Source of the DNA: Yoonia sp.
Lineage (GTDB): Bacteria > Pseudomonadota > Alphaproteobacteria > Rhodobacterales > Rhodobacteraceae
Assembly: GCA_029252195.1 (NCBI GenBank)
Contig: JAQXBV010000057.1
Span: 1-36,608 of the forward strand
Direction of reading: 5' to 3'
DNA length: 36,608 nucleotides
Positions 25,877-34,771 of this stretch are shown here, in pieces (position 1 is the stretch's first letter; every line of letters starts with the position of its first letter). The translations under genes were made by a program, and so were the position numbers. Under the pieces are notes generated by a model. It searched no databases. It saw only the letters and a program-made list of their open reading frames with translations, and was not told the DNA's origin.

Positions 25877-26175
25877 ACGTCGAGATCCATAACCATGATC
25901 CCGTCAGCCCCACCACAGCAAAGTGCGACCAACCTCGCGCCAAGCGCGCCATGATCGGGGTTACTCGCATAACGGTGCAAGCCCTGTAGATCTTTAAAGT
26001 TACAGATAAAGCCGTAGGGGTAATCGGGGGATTTGTTTTCGATGTCACGGTTTGGACCGTGCGAAAAGCCCGTGAACCCTTTGATGTCAAGCGCGTCCAA
26101 ACCCGCCATGATCGCGGCCAATTCTTCCGCATCATGATCGGGGCGCAAATTCAGCATGACGATGTGCTTAATCAT
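25873..26175 (-). CDS. Dabb-family (stress-responsive alpha/beta barrel) protein
   Basis: 100 residues that form one dimeric alpha/beta-barrel (Dabb) domain: MIKHIVMLNLRPDH at the start, then a helix, GFSHGPNRDIENKSPDYPYGFICNF, and LHRYASNPDHGALGARLVALCCGG. Family members range from stress-induced proteins to small-molecule lyases or monooxygenases; the activity here is unknown. It is inserted between pdxJ and acpS with ATGA overlaps on both sides. Confidence 0.85.
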   Translation of the reverse strand: MIKHIVMLNLRPDHDAEELAAIMAGLDALDIKGFTGFSHGPNRDIENKSPDYPYGFICNFKDLQGLHRYASNPDHGALGARLVALCCGGADGIMVMDLDV

Positions 26176-26918
26176 CCCCGCGCTTCATCCATGCAGCGGC
26201 GCATCTCGGCAATCGCGGGACCAAGGCCACGGAAGATCGCTTCGCCAATGATGAAGTGGCCGATGTTCAGCTCTGCGACGTCCTGCAGGGCCGCAATCGG
26301 GCCGACGCTGTCGTAGGTCAGCCCATGCCCGACGTGCACCTCAAGTCCCAACTGCGTGCCGTAAGCTACCATGTCGGTGATCTTGGCAAGCTCGGAATCG
26401 CGCTCTGCCCAGCGCTCTTCGGCCCATGCGTCGGCATAGGCACCTGCGTGCAATTCAACGACAGGCGCACCGATCCGGGCCGCTGCTTCTACTTGGCGCT
26501 TGTCGGCCCCAATAAACAGGGACACCTGCGCGCCTGCGGCCTGTAAAGGGGCCATATAAGCGGCAAGGAGACTGTCTTGCCCTGCAACCTCCAGCCCGCC
26601 TTCAGTTGTCCGCTCTTCGCGTTTTTCTGGCACAATGCAGACCGCGTGCGGCTTATGACGCAACGCGATTGTCTTCATTTCTTCGGTGGCGGCCATCTCA
26701 AAGTTAAGTGGCACCTTGAGCGCGGCCATCAGCCCGTCAATATCGACATCCACAATGTGACGGCGATCTTCGCGCAGGTGCGCCGTAATACCATCTGCAC
26801 CCGCAGCCTCAGCCATCAGAGCCGCGCGCACGGGATCAGGAACCATGCCGCCACGCGCATTACGCAACGTCGCCACATGATCAATATTGACGCCAAGGCG
26901 CAACCGGTTCGATGTCAT
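26172..26918 (-). CDS. pdxJ: Pyridoxine 5'-phosphate synthase
   Basis: 248 residues from the ATG at 26918, which has GAGGA 8 bases upstream; the GTG two codons earlier is too close to that site. It condenses 1-deoxy-D-xylulose 5-phosphate with 3-amino-2-oxopropyl phosphate to pyridoxine 5'-phosphate, the last ring-forming step of vitamin B6 synthesis. TIM-barrel motifs include LGVNIDHVATLRNARGG, GADGITAHLREDRRHI and VHVGHGLTYDSVGPIA. It is first in the tightly overlapped pdxJ-Dabb-hypothetical-acpS set. Confidence 0.96.
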   Translation of the reverse strand: MTSNRLRLGVNIDHVATLRNARGGMVPDPVRAALMAEAAGADGITAHLREDRRHIVDVDIDGLMAALKVPLNFEMAATEEMKTIALRHKPHAVCIVPEKREERTTEGGLEVAGQDSLLAAYMAPLQAAGAQVSLFIGADKRQVEAAARIGAPVVELHAGAYADAWAEERWAERDSELAKITDMVAYGTQLGLEVHVGHGLTYDSVGPIAALQDVAELNIGHFIIGEAIFRGLGPAIAEMRRCMDEARG

Positions 26919-26960
26919 CGCCACAATCCTCTGTTAAAGCGTTTCACCTGTAAGTTAGCG

Positions 26961-27611
26961 CTAAGTTTGTCCAAGGTCATCCGTTGGTTGCGCCTTTTTC
27001 TTCAGCTGATCCAACTTCGCCCGCAGCACTTTGCGGCGGCGGTTCTGATAGGCCCTGATCAGCGGCACGGACAAGTAATAGGCAATCGTCGCCATAATCA
27101 CACCCGGGACGACCCCACCGACCATATATGGAAAAAAGACCTCGTCATAAAAGATACTCAGATCATGCCAGTCCATACGCGCAGGCGTGAATAGGGCCTC
27201 GACGTTATGCATCAAATCGCCGCTTGCAGCTGCGAATTTGCCTGGGAGGGATCGTTCCAATTCCTGATCCGGCCGCGTGCCAAGCAAGAAATGCCCCGTC
27301 GAAAGAGACGCCACACCGATCGGCAAATAAGTCAAAGGATTGCCAAAGAACGTGCCGAGCAACGACGCGAGGATATTGCCCCGCATCAGCCGCGCAATCA
27401 GAACCGCAACAACGAAATGAAGCCCATAAAACGGCGTAAACGTCGTAAAAACACCCGCCCAAATTCCGCGCGATATCTTTTCAGGCGTATCAGGTAGCCG
27501 GCGCACGCGGTGTTTGACATATTCAAAAGCTCGCCCCCAGCCGCCGCGCGGATAGACAAAGTCGAACACGATCTGCCAGATCGGGCGCCTATCCCTGCGT
27601 TTGAAAATCAA
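26961..27611 (-). CDS. DUF2062 domain-containing membrane protein
   Basis: 216 residues. It starts at TTG (27611), with AGAGGA about 9 bases upstream; no ATG or GTG occurs earlier in a sensible position. The DUF2062 domain has membrane helices around residues 55-75, 85-110 and 170-195 with the typical SRGIWAGVFTTFTPFYGLHF and GTFFGNPLTY blocks. The C-terminus is basic (RRRKVLRAKLDQLKKK). Function unknown; the family is usually placed in the inner membrane. It lies between rsh and pdxJ, an arrangement conserved in Rhodobacterales. Confidence 0.87.
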   Translation of the reverse strand: MIFKRRDRRPIWQIVFDFVYPRGGWGRAFEYVKHRVRRLPDTPEKISRGIWAGVFTTFTPFYGLHFVVAVLIARLMRGNILASLLGTFFGNPLTYLPIGVASLSTGHFLLGTRPDQELERSLPGKFAAASGDLMHNVEALFTPARMDWHDLSIFYDEVFFPYMVGGVVPGVIMATIAYYLSVPLIRAYQNRRRKVLRAKLDQLKKKAQPTDDLGQT

Positions 27612-27638
27612 CCGATTAGTCCTCTCGTCCGATTGTTT

Positions 27639-29768
27639 TTACACCACACTGGCAAGGCCCGGATCTCTATGCCGCGATAGCGACGATACATTGCTATCTG
27701 CTTCCAACATCGTGAAAACACGATGAAAATGCTCTTGGTCCCGCAAGTCGACATCAATCAAGAGGCGGTAATAGTCCGGCTTTCGGTCAATAAACCTCAG
27801 ATCAGAGATATTGGCGTTCTGTTCGCCAATCAAGGTGCAGATCCGACCTAATACACCTGCATCATTGGTGATCGTGACATCAAGTGTTACCGTATTGGTC
27901 GGGCTATGCGTGCCTTCCTGCCAGTGCAGATCGATCCAGCGCTCTGGTTGATCCTCGTAGTCAGCCAAGGCCTCGCAGTCGATTGCATGAACGACAACAC
28001 CACGCCCGCGAAACGCAATCCCAATGATCCGCTCGCCCGGCAAAGGCTGACAGCACCCGCCGCGCTGATGTTGTTGATCGGCTGCAAGCCCGACGACAGC
28101 CCGCTTTGAGTCAATCTCGTCGCCCTGTTTTTCGGCAAGCTCAGGATAGATCGCGCGCACGATTTCTCGCGCCGAGATTTCCGCCGACCCCAATCGCGCC
28201 AAAAGCTCTTCTGCGTTGTCGATTGCCAAGGTCTTCGCCGCCGTCCGCAGCGCCTTGTCGGTGGCCTTCTTGTCGACGTTCTCGAACGCGACGCGTGCAA
28301 GTTCGCGGCCAAGCCGGACAAAACGCTCACGGTCTTCTTCACGCAGGCTGCGCCGGATCGCCGTTTTGGCGCGGCCTGTGACCGCGATATCGATCCATGT
28401 GCTTTGCGGCTTTTGGCCCGCTGCAGTCACGATTTCGACAGACTGGCCGTTCTTCAACCGCGTCCAGAGCGGGACGCGCATCCCGTCGACTTTGGCCCCG
28501 ACACAGGCCGAGCCGATCCGCGTGTGAATAGCATAGGCAAAATCAATCGGTGTCGCCCCGCGCGGCAGCTTGATAACCTCGCCCTTGGGGGTAAAGCAGA
28601 ACACTTGGTCCTGATACATCTCAAGCTTGACCGCTTCGAGGAACTCGTCGTGATCGTGGCTGTCATCAAGCCGCTCTGTCAGTTGCGAAATCCATTTGAC
28701 CGGATCGACAGCAAAACGGTTCTCGACCCGTTCGCCATTGCGATAGGACCAATGCGCGGCCACACCGGTTTCGGCCACTTCGTGCATCTCACGGGTGCGG
28801 ATCTGCACCTCGACGCGCTTGCCATCGCGGCCCGAAACGGTCGTGTGAATAGAGCGATAGCCGTTTGATTTGGGCTGGCTGATATAATCCTTGAACCGAC
28901 CGGGAACCGCGCGCCAGCGCTGGTGGATCGCGCCCAGAACGCGGTAACAATCGGCCTCTGTCGCGGTCAGAATACGGAACCCGTAAATGTCCGACAAACG
29001 GCTAAACGACAGGTCCTTCTCCTGCATCTTACGCCAGATCGAATAAGGTTTTTTGGCCCGCCCGACGACGGAGGCTACAATATCCACCTTTTCGAGCTCA
29101 ACGCGCATATCGGCCGTGATCTTTTGAACAACATCACCGGTTTCGCGCTGCAACGTGATGAAGCGGCGCATGATCGAATTGCGCGCCTCGGAGTTCAGCA
29201 CCCGAAACGCCAAATCTTCCAGCTCTTCGCGCATCCACTGCATACCCATACGACCCGCAAGCGGCGCATAGATATCCATTGTCTCGCGGGCCTTTTGGAC
29301 CTGCTTGTCGGGGCGCATGGATTTGATCGTGCGCATGTTATGCAGACGGTCGGCCAACTTGACCAAGGTCACGCGCAAATCGCGGCTGGTGGCCATGAAG
29401 AGCTTGCGGAAATTCTCGGCCTGCTTGGTCTGGGTGCTCGTCAGTTGCAGGTTCGTGAGCTTGGTCACACCATCCACAAGTTCTGCGATTTCGACCCCGA
29501 AGCGGTCGGATACAGTCCGGAAAGACGCTTTCGTGTCCTCGATCGTATCGTGCAAAAGGGCCGTCACAAGTGTGGCGTCATCCATTTGCTGTTGGGCCAG
29601 AATCACGGTGACCGCAACAGGGTGTGTGAAATAGGGTTCGCCCGAATGCCGGAACTGCCCCTCATGCATTTCTGCACCAAAGGCAAAGGCGTCGCGCAAC
29701 AGCGCTTCATTCGTGCGGGGGTTATAGGCGCGGACCTGTGCGATCAGATCGTCTGCTGTCGTGGTCAT
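27639..29768 (-). CDS. Bifunctional (p)ppGpp synthetase/hydrolase (RelA/SpoT homologue)
   Basis: 709 residues. The HD hydrolase domain has His49 and the HDTIED motif at residues 73-78; the synthetase domain carries RFKDYISQPKSNGYRSIHTTV; then come the TGS domain (CFTPKGEVIKLPRGATPIDFAYAIH), the conserved cysteine region (GGCCQPLPGE) and a C-terminal ACT domain. All catalytic motifs of both activities look intact, so it should both make and destroy the alarmone that mediates the stringent response. Alphaproteobacteria generally have one such enzyme, called rsh, relA or spoT. It follows rpoZ by 25 bases and probably shares its transcript. Confidence 0.96.
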   Translation of the reverse strand: MTTTADDLIAQVRAYNPRTNEALLRDAFAFGAEMHEGQFRHSGEPYFTHPVAVTVILAQQQMDDATLVTALLHDTIEDTKASFRTVSDRFGVEIAELVDGVTKLTNLQLTSTQTKQAENFRKLFMATSRDLRVTLVKLADRLHNMRTIKSMRPDKQVQKARETMDIYAPLAGRMGMQWMREELEDLAFRVLNSEARNSIMRRFITLQRETGDVVQKITADMRVELEKVDIVASVVGRAKKPYSIWRKMQEKDLSFSRLSDIYGFRILTATEADCYRVLGAIHQRWRAVPGRFKDYISQPKSNGYRSIHTTVSGRDGKRVEVQIRTREMHEVAETGVAAHWSYRNGERVENRFAVDPVKWISQLTERLDDSHDHDEFLEAVKLEMYQDQVFCFTPKGEVIKLPRGATPIDFAYAIHTRIGSACVGAKVDGMRVPLWTRLKNGQSVEIVTAAGQKPQSTWIDIAVTGRAKTAIRRSLREEDRERFVRLGRELARVAFENVDKKATDKALRTAAKTLAIDNAEELLARLGSAEISAREIVRAIYPELAEKQGDEIDSKRAVVGLAADQQHQRGGCCQPLPGERIIGIAFRGRGVVVHAIDCEALADYEDQPERWIDLHWQEGTHSPTNTVTLDVTITNDAGVLGRICTLIGEQNANISDLRFIDRKPDYYRLLIDVDLRDQEHFHRVFTMLEADSNVSSLSRHRDPGLASVV

Positions 29769-29793
29769 AAGGTCCAGCGCCTATGTTATGGGG

Positions 29794-30147
29794 TTAGCGC
29801 TGGCCTTGAGCTTCCATCAAAGCACGCAACAATTTCTCCTCGGACATTTCGTCGTCGGCGGGTTTGTCTGTTTCCGCGCCCATCAAGAGGGACATGCTGT
29901 CCTCTTCTGGTTCGTCAACTTCGATCTGTGTCTGATTCGCTTCGATCAGACGCTCACGCAGGTCGTCCGCGCTTTGGGTCTCATCGGCGATTTCACGCAA
30001 GGACACGACAGGGTTTTTGTCGTTGTCACGGTTGACCGTAATCGGCGCACCCGCGGAAATTTCGCGTGCACGGTGTGCAGCAAGCATCACAAGTTCAAAA
30101 CGGTTCGGAACCTTATCGACGCAGTCTTCTACGGTAACGCGGGCCAT
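29794..30147 (-). CDS. rpoZ: RNA polymerase omega subunit
   Basis: 117 residues. The N-terminal [30 protein letters not shown] is diagnostic for omega, which helps assemble the beta' subunit and forms part of a (p)ppGpp binding site in proteobacterial RNA polymerase. The C-terminal tail is acidic. It is directly upstream of the (p)ppGpp synthetase gene, linking alarmone target and enzyme. The ATG has GGAG 8 bases upstream. A small inverted repeat TCCAAT-CA-ATTGGA (30156-30169) overlaps this leader. Confidence 0.96.
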   Translation of the reverse strand: MARVTVEDCVDKVPNRFELVMLAAHRAREISAGAPITVNRDNDKNPVVSLREIADETQSADDLRERLIEANQTQIEVDEPEEDSMSLLMGAETDKPADDEMSEEKLLRALMEAQGQR

Positions 30148-30231
30148 GGGCGTGCTCCAATCAATTGGATATAACTTCAGAAAGCGATCGTCTAAGCGCT
30201 TTTGGCCAGAATGACAAGGGGTTGCAAGGGG

Positions 30232-30822
30232 TCAGATCGGGATAACGCTTGCCAATTCAGCCTCTGGCCGCGCATCCCGCATTTCCAGAACCGTTTGATC
30301 AAGGATCGGATGCACCCAATCGGGGGCCACATCAGTCAGAGGAACCAAGACGAAACTGCGGTCCTGCAGGCGAGGATGTGGCAAAATGAGCTCATCTGGC
30401 GCGACCTTAACTTGTTGATCCAGAGGCAAATCCCGCCAGTAGCGATGTGTTGTGGCATCTGGCAAGACCTCATCCGCCATAGCAATCAGATCAAGGTCAA
30501 GCGTGCGCTGGCCCCAGCGGACGGTGCGCTCGCGCCCCGCGTCGGCTTCTATCTCATGCAGCGCGGCGAGCACATCCAGCGCACTCAGCCTCGTCTCGAT
30601 GCGAATCACTGCGTTGACAAAATCGGGGCCAGCGCCCGCGGGAAAGGCCGGAGTCTTGAAAAGTCGGCTTATGACAGGCGGCGTATCGCTCAAGCGCGCA
30701 ATGGCTGCACTAGCCTTTTGTACAGTGGTCGCTACGTCACCCCATGCCGAAGCGGCGTTACTACCCAATGCAATAAGGGTTCGCTTTGATGAGCACGATT
30801 CAAGAGGTGTTTGCAGCATCAT
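30232..30822 (-). CDS. folK: 2-amino-4-hydroxy-6-hydroxymethyldihydropteridine diphosphokinase
   Basis: 196 residues. HPPK motifs are present: LIALGSNAASAWGD at the start, FVNAVIRIETRLS in the middle, and RWGQRTLDLDLIAM followed by LPHPRLQDRSFVLVPL. It transfers pyrophosphate from ATP to 6-hydroxymethyl-dihydropterin in folate synthesis. Two adjacent ATGs begin the frame (30822 and 30819), and no strong ribosome binding site decides between them. It is followed by rpoZ after 84 bases and is divergent from the NYN-domain gene. Confidence 0.94.
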   Translation of the reverse strand: MMLQTPLESCSSKRTLIALGSNAASAWGDVATTVQKASAAIARLSDTPPVISRLFKTPAFPAGAGPDFVNAVIRIETRLSALDVLAALHEIEADAGRERTVRWGQRTLDLDLIAMADEVLPDATTHRYWRDLPLDQQVKVAPDELILPHPRLQDRSFVLVPLTDVAPDWVHPILDQTVLEMRDARPEAELASVIPI

Positions 30823-30925
30823 ATCTTTTCGCTTACGATCTTCCGATCAACTTGTCTCGCTAATTTTTGAATAGACCACTCACATTGTAATGAATACCAG
30901 CGATTCCTATTCGGAAGGATATTTT

Positions 30926-31498
30926 ATGTTTTATCGTGACGAGCGATTGGCGCTCTTCATTGATGGATCAAACCTCTATGCGGCTGCAAAGTCGCTAGGG
31001 TTCGACATCGACTACAAATTGCTGCGCGCTGAATTTATGCGCCGCGGCAAAATGGTACGTGCATTCTACTACACTGCACTTTTGGAAAATGACGAGTATT
31101 CACCTATCAGGCCTTTGGTCGATTGGTTGAACTACAACGGGTTCACCATGGTGACCAAACCTGCCAAGGAATATACCGACAGCATGGGTCGCCGTAAGGT
31201 GAAGGGGAACATGGATATCGAACTTGCCGTCGATGCCATGGAACTTGCGCCTTTTGTGGACCATATCGTGATCTTTTCTGGCGACGGTGATTTCCGTCCG
31301 CTCGTGGAAGCATTGCAGCGCAAAGGTGTGCGCGTTTCGGTCGTCTCCACAATTCGGAGCCAACCACCGATGATCGCAGACGAACTACGCCGTCAGGCCG
31401 ACAACTTCATCGAACTTGATGAATTGCGCGATGTCGTGGGACGCCCAAGCAGAGAGCCTATGAGCGAAGACGACATCCATCGCGTCGACGCCGACTAA
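30926..31498 (+). CDS. NYN domain-containing protein (LabA/DUF88 family)
   Basis: 190 residues from the ATG at 30926, with GGAAGG 7 bases upstream; an ATG 12 codons earlier lacks such a site. The PIN-like NYN fold has the acidic residues expected of a metal-dependent nuclease: Asp13 in LFIDGSNLY, Asp97 and Asp103 in [13 protein letters not shown], and Asp120 and Asp122 in FSGDGDF. RNase activity is inferred from the fold; no target is known. It is divergent from folK and ends at a strong palindrome. The folK-NYN pairing is common in this group. Confidence 0.9.
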   Translation: MFYRDERLALFIDGSNLYAAAKSLGFDIDYKLLRAEFMRRGKMVRAFYYTALLENDEYSPIRPLVDWLNYNGFTMVTKPAKEYTDSMGRRKVKGNMDIELAVDAMELAPFVDHIVIFSGDGDFRPLVEALQRKGVRVSVVSTIRSQPPMIADELRRQADNFIELDELRDVVGRPSREPMSEDDIHRVDAD

Positions 31499-31506
31499 CA
31501 TTTGAG

Positions 31507-31524
31507 GCCGGAGCATGCTCCGGC
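31507..31524. terminator. Palindromic hairpin after the NYN gene
   Basis: GCCGGAGCATGCTCCGGC is a perfect 18-base palindrome eight bases after the NYN-gene stop, followed by ATCATCTCTTG. The stem is strong, but the T-run is interrupted, so it is a probable rather than certain intrinsic terminator. Confidence 0.55.
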
Positions 31525-31564
31525 ATCATCTCTTGTAATATCGGCGGCGAACCCGATGCTGCAC

Positions 31565-31583
31565 GGGCTCCTTTGCGGAGTCC
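31565..31583 (+). other. Hairpin in the ispH leader region
   Basis: GGGCTCC and GGAGTCC can pair over 7 bp (one G-U) with a 5-base loop. It lies about 115 bases before the ispH ATG in a 174-base stretch without a gene. It could be part of an untranslated leader; I see no known riboswitch. Confidence 0.3.
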
Positions 31584-31698
31584 CATAACATCAGAACACC
31601 CATTCAAATACCCAATTGCCACGCGCGTTCTCGTTGCATGGACGCCGCGCGTGAATGGCGTTAGGACAGGGCACGTCGATATTGGTCGGAGACACAAG

Positions 31699-32649
31699 AT
31701 GAGCAAAGCCCCTCTCACCCTCTATCTCGCAGCGCCGCGCGGGTTCTGCGCAGGCGTTGATCGCGCGATTAAGATCGTCGAAATGGCGATCGAGAAATGG
31801 GGCGCGCCTGTCTATGTCCGCCACGAGATCGTGCATAACAAATTCGTCGTCGATAGCCTGCGCGACAAGGGCGCTGTATTTGTCGAAGAGCTTGATGAAT
31901 GCCCGACCGACCGACCCGTCATCTTCTCTGCCCACGGCGTGCCAAAATCCGTGCCAAATGCGGCCGAAGCGCGCAAGATGGTCTATGTCGATGCGACCTG
32001 TCCGCTTGTCTCCAAGGTCCATATCGAGGCACAGCGCCACGCCGATGCGGGCCTGCAAATGATCATGATCGGGCATGAGGGCCACCCCGAAACGGTCGGC
32101 ACCATGGGGCAATTGCCCGACGGCGAGGTTCTCTTGGTCGAGACCGTCGCGGATGTGGCAAAAGTCACCCCGCGCGATCCTGCCAAACTGGCCTTCGTCA
32201 CCCAGACCACCCTGTCAGTCGACGACACCATCGATATTGTGGCAGCGCTGCAAACACGGTTTCCGAACATTGTGGGGCCGCATAAAGAAGACATTTGTTA
32301 CGCCACCACAAACCGCCAAGAAGCGGTGAAGGCCATGGCACCAAAATGTGACGCCATGCTGGTTGTGGGCGCGCCCAACTCATCCAACTCCCGCCGCTTG
32401 GTCGAGGTCGGCGCGCGCGCGGGCTGCAACTATGCGCAACTGGTGCAACGGGCGGCAGATATCGACTGGCGGGCGCTTGACGGGATCACGTCAATGGGGA
32501 TCACCGCAGGTGCCTCCGCGCCGGAAGTCCTCATCAACGAGGTCATCGACGCTTTCCGCAACCGCTATGACGTAACCGTCGAAATGGTCGAGACTGCCGT
32601 CGAGAATGTGGAATTCAAAGTGCCGCGCGTGTTGCGGGAACCCGCATGA
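31699..32649 (+). CDS. ispH: 4-hydroxy-3-methylbut-2-enyl diphosphate reductase
   Basis: 316 residues from the ATG at 31699 (GGAG 7 bases upstream); the upstream in-frame extension lacks family sequence. It carries out the last step of the MEP pathway, giving IPP and DMAPP for isoprenoids, with a [4Fe-4S] cluster. The three cluster cysteines are Cys17 (GFCAGV), Cys101 (DATCPLV) and Cys200 ([10 protein letters not shown]); the catalytic Glu131 is in HEGHPE. It is first in a tight set with DUF3429, methyltransferase, rnhA and TRIC genes, each overlapping the next by one to eight bases. Confidence 0.96.
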   Translation: MSKAPLTLYLAAPRGFCAGVDRAIKIVEMAIEKWGAPVYVRHEIVHNKFVVDSLRDKGAVFVEELDECPTDRPVIFSAHGVPKSVPNAAEARKMVYVDATCPLVSKVHIEAQRHADAGLQMIMIGHEGHPETVGTMGQLPDGEVLLVETVADVAKVTPRDPAKLAFVTQTTLSVDDTIDIVAALQTRFPNIVGPHKEDICYATTNRQEAVKAMAPKCDAMLVVGAPNSSNSRRLVEVGARAGCNYAQLVQRAADIDWRALDGITSMGITAGASAPEVLINEVIDAFRNRYDVTVEMVETAVENVEFKVPRVLREPA

Positions 32650-33110
32650 CCCTAATCCCACGCTCCGCTCTGATCTTGGGTCTGTTAGGTCTACTCCCGT
32701 TTTTCGCAGGCGCAGTGGTCTCGCTTGGGATGTTGGAAATGGACATGGGTAATCCAGACGATGGAGGCTATCCTTTGATCGTTGCCGCCGATGGCCCGCG
32801 ACTTTTGCTGGACTATGGCAAGATCATTCTCGCATTCATGTCGGGCGTGCTCTGGGGCTTTGCGACAAAGGACACAGGGCAAAAAGCAACATTCGGCTAC
32901 ATCCTCTCTGTGATCCCTGCGCTTTGGGTCTTCTTCTTTACAGGCGGCCCGACATCCGCAGCGATCATTAATCTGATTGTTGGCTTCTTGGGCCTGCTTG
33001 TTCTTGATTGGTGCTTTTGGCGTGAAAAACTTGCGCCGAGTTGGTGGATGCATCTGCGACTAATATTGACCAGCGGCGTCATCATTTGCCTTTTGACTGC
33101 GGTGATTTAA
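32646..33110 (+). CDS. DUF3429 family membrane protein
   Basis: 154 residues with five predicted membrane helices (about 8-28, 55-75, 82-98, 103-122 and 133-153) and the conserved [18 protein letters not shown] and WREK blocks of DUF3429, a family of unknown function. It is probably in the inner membrane. It overlaps the ispH stop by four bases (ATGA) and the methyltransferase start by one base (TAATG), so expression is tied to ispH. Confidence 0.85.
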   Translation: MTLIPRSALILGLLGLLPFFAGAVVSLGMLEMDMGNPDDGGYPLIVAADGPRLLLDYGKIILAFMSGVLWGFATKDTGQKATFGYILSVIPALWVFFFTGGPTSAAIINLIVGFLGLLVLDWCFWREKLAPSWWMHLRLILTSGVIICLLTAVI

Positions 33111-33706
33111 TGCCCGACGAAAAGACAATTACCTTTTACGACACCGCCGCCGAGCGTTACGCGAACCTGACGGATACAGGCACGCCGAGCGAAAACCTTA
33201 CTGCGTTTATGGCGTTGCTGCCTAAGGGTGGTTCAGTGCTTGACCTTGGCTGCGGCCCTGCCCGTTCTTCCGTGCACATGCGCGAAGCCGGGTTCAAACC
33301 CGATCCTGTAGATGCCTCGACTGGCATGATAGAACTGGCCAACAAGACCCACAATATCGGGGCGCGTTTCGCGACGTTCGACGATATTGATATGGTGGAT
33401 GCCTACGACGGCGTCTGGGCGAATTTCTCGCTTTTGCACGCGCCGCTAGGCGATCTGCCCCGCTACCTTTTGGCGATCTCTAAGGCATTGCACAGTAAGG
33501 GTTTTTTCCACATCGCCATGAAGGTTGGCGCAGGCGCGGAACGCGATAAAATCGACCGACTTTACTCCTACGTTTCAGTCTCCGAATTGCGTGGATTGCT
33601 GAAAGACGCTGGCTTTGAAGTGCTGGATGTGGTCGAAGGCCACGAGGTCGGTTGCGCTGGCACCAATGATCCTTTTGTCGTGATGAGAGCCCGAAAATAT
33701 GCCTGA
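33110..33706 (+). CDS. Class I SAM-dependent methyltransferase
   Basis: 198 residues from the ATG at 33110, which overlaps the DUF3429 stop. S-adenosylmethionine-binding motif I is VLDLGCGP (residues 43-50), an acidic residue following strand 2 is in PDPVDAS, and motif IV region [14 protein letters not shown] is clear. The substrate is not apparent; the fold resembles small-molecule methyltransferases of the UbiE/Methyltransf_25 kind. It overlaps rnhA by eight bases. Confidence 0.87.
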   Translation: MPDEKTITFYDTAAERYANLTDTGTPSENLTAFMALLPKGGSVLDLGCGPARSSVHMREAGFKPDPVDASTGMIELANKTHNIGARFATFDDIDMVDAYDGVWANFSLLHAPLGDLPRYLLAISKALHSKGFFHIAMKVGAGAERDKIDRLYSYVSVSELRGLLKDAGFEVLDVVEGHEVGCAGTNDPFVVMRARKYA

Positions 33707-34151
33707 TTTATTCGCCTATACCGATGGTGCCTGCTCGGGCAATCCCGGCCCCGGCGGTTGGGGCGCAATCCTGATTGCGCGCGACGGCGAAACCGTTCTC
33801 AAAGAGCGTGCGCTCAATGGCGGCGAGGCCCATACGACGAACAACAAAATGGAATTGATGGCCGCGATTGCCGCTTTGGAGGCTTTGGACCGCCCGACGA
33901 CTGTCACGATTGTGACCGATAGCTCTTACGTCAAAGACGGGATTACGTCCTGGATTTTTGGATGGAAAAAGCGCGGCTGGAAAACGGCGGGCAACAAACC
34001 TGTCAAAAACGAAGACCTTTGGAAGCGACTTGATGCGGCGACCCAGCGGCACAACGTGAAGTGGGAATGGGTCAAAGGTCATGCTGGCCACCCCGAGAAT
34101 GAACGGGCAGATGAACTGGCCCGCGCCGGCATGGAGCCGTTCAAGAAATGA
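33699..34151 (+). CDS. rnhA: Ribonuclease HI
   Basis: 150 residues. It degrades the RNA strand of RNA-DNA hybrids. The four catalytic carboxylates are in place: Asp9 ([14 protein letters not shown]), Glu52 (NNKMELMA), Asp74 (TDSSYV) and Asp138 (NERADELA). The basic handle [17 protein letters not shown] is present. It overlaps the preceding methyltransferase by eight bases and the following TRIC gene by four. Confidence 0.97.
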   Translation: MPDLFAYTDGACSGNPGPGGWGAILIARDGETVLKERALNGGEAHTTNNKMELMAAIAALEALDRPTTVTIVTDSSYVKDGITSWIFGWKKRGWKTAGNKPVKNEDLWKRLDAATQRHNVKWEWVKGHAGHPENERADELARAGMEPFKK

Positions 34152-34771
34152 CCCCCTTGATCGCCCTTGATTACGCCTCTGTCTTTGTCTTTGCGTTGAC
34201 GGGGGCGTTGGTTGCGAGCCGCGCGCAATTAGATCTGATCGGCTTTATCTTCATCGCGAGCCTCACAGCGGTGGGCGGCGGCACATTGCGCGATATTCTC
34301 CTCAACCGCGAGACCGTCTTCTGGGTCGAAAACCCGTGGATTATCGCGGTTGCCGCCCTTGCCGCGATCATCGTCTTTTTCACCGCGCACCTGCTGGAAA
34401 GCCGCGCGCGCAGTATCATCTGGCTCGACGCGGCGGCCCTTGCCGTGGCCGTGCCTGCGGGCGTCGCCGTCGCACTCAGCTTAGGACAAACCAACACAAT
34501 CGTCGTCATCATGGGGATCACGACAGGCTGTTTTGGGGGCCTCATGCGCGATGTGGTCTGCAACGAAGTCCCGCTGGTTCTCAAGCAAGGCGAACTCTAT
34601 GTGACCTGCGCTTTGGTCGGTGCCGCAAGCGCGCTTGTCGCACAGCAGTTTGGGTTGAGCCAACCGCAAAGCCTGCTGATCTGCGGTGGTGCGACTTTCA
34701 TTTTGCGGGCGGGCAGCATCGCATTCGGCTGGCGCCTGCCCGTTTACAAGAGCTTCCCCCCGCGCGGTTAG
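34148..34771 (+). CDS. TRIC cation channel family protein (YicG/UPF0126)
   Basis: 207 residues with seven predicted membrane helices made of two related halves. The conserved glycine-rich signatures [13 protein letters not shown] and [18 protein letters not shown] are the halves' matching motifs, as in prokaryotic TRIC channels, which form trimeric potassium-permeable pores. A role in ion homeostasis is inferred from the family. It begins with an ATGA overlap with rnhA, and its stop overlaps that of the convergent oxidoreductase gene by four bases. Confidence 0.88.
   Translation: MTPLIALDYASVFVFALTGALVASRAQLDLIGFIFIASLTAVGGGTLRDILLNRETVFWVENPWIIAVAALAAIIVFFTAHLLESRARSIIWLDAAALAVAVPAGVAVALSLGQTNTIVVIMGITTGCFGGLMRDVVCNEVPLVLKQGELYVTCALVGAASALVAQQFGLSQPQSLLICGGATFILRAGSIAFGWRLPVYKSFPPRG

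Noticed and set aside
28923..30035. Long plus-strand frame opposite the (p)ppGpp synthetase and rpoZ genes
   Set aside because: Crosses two conserved genes on the other strand and resembles no protein family.
31525..31698. Possible tRNA or structured RNA between the NYN gene and ispH
   Set aside because: The hairpins do not form a cloverleaf and no TPsiC-like or anticodon arm is found.
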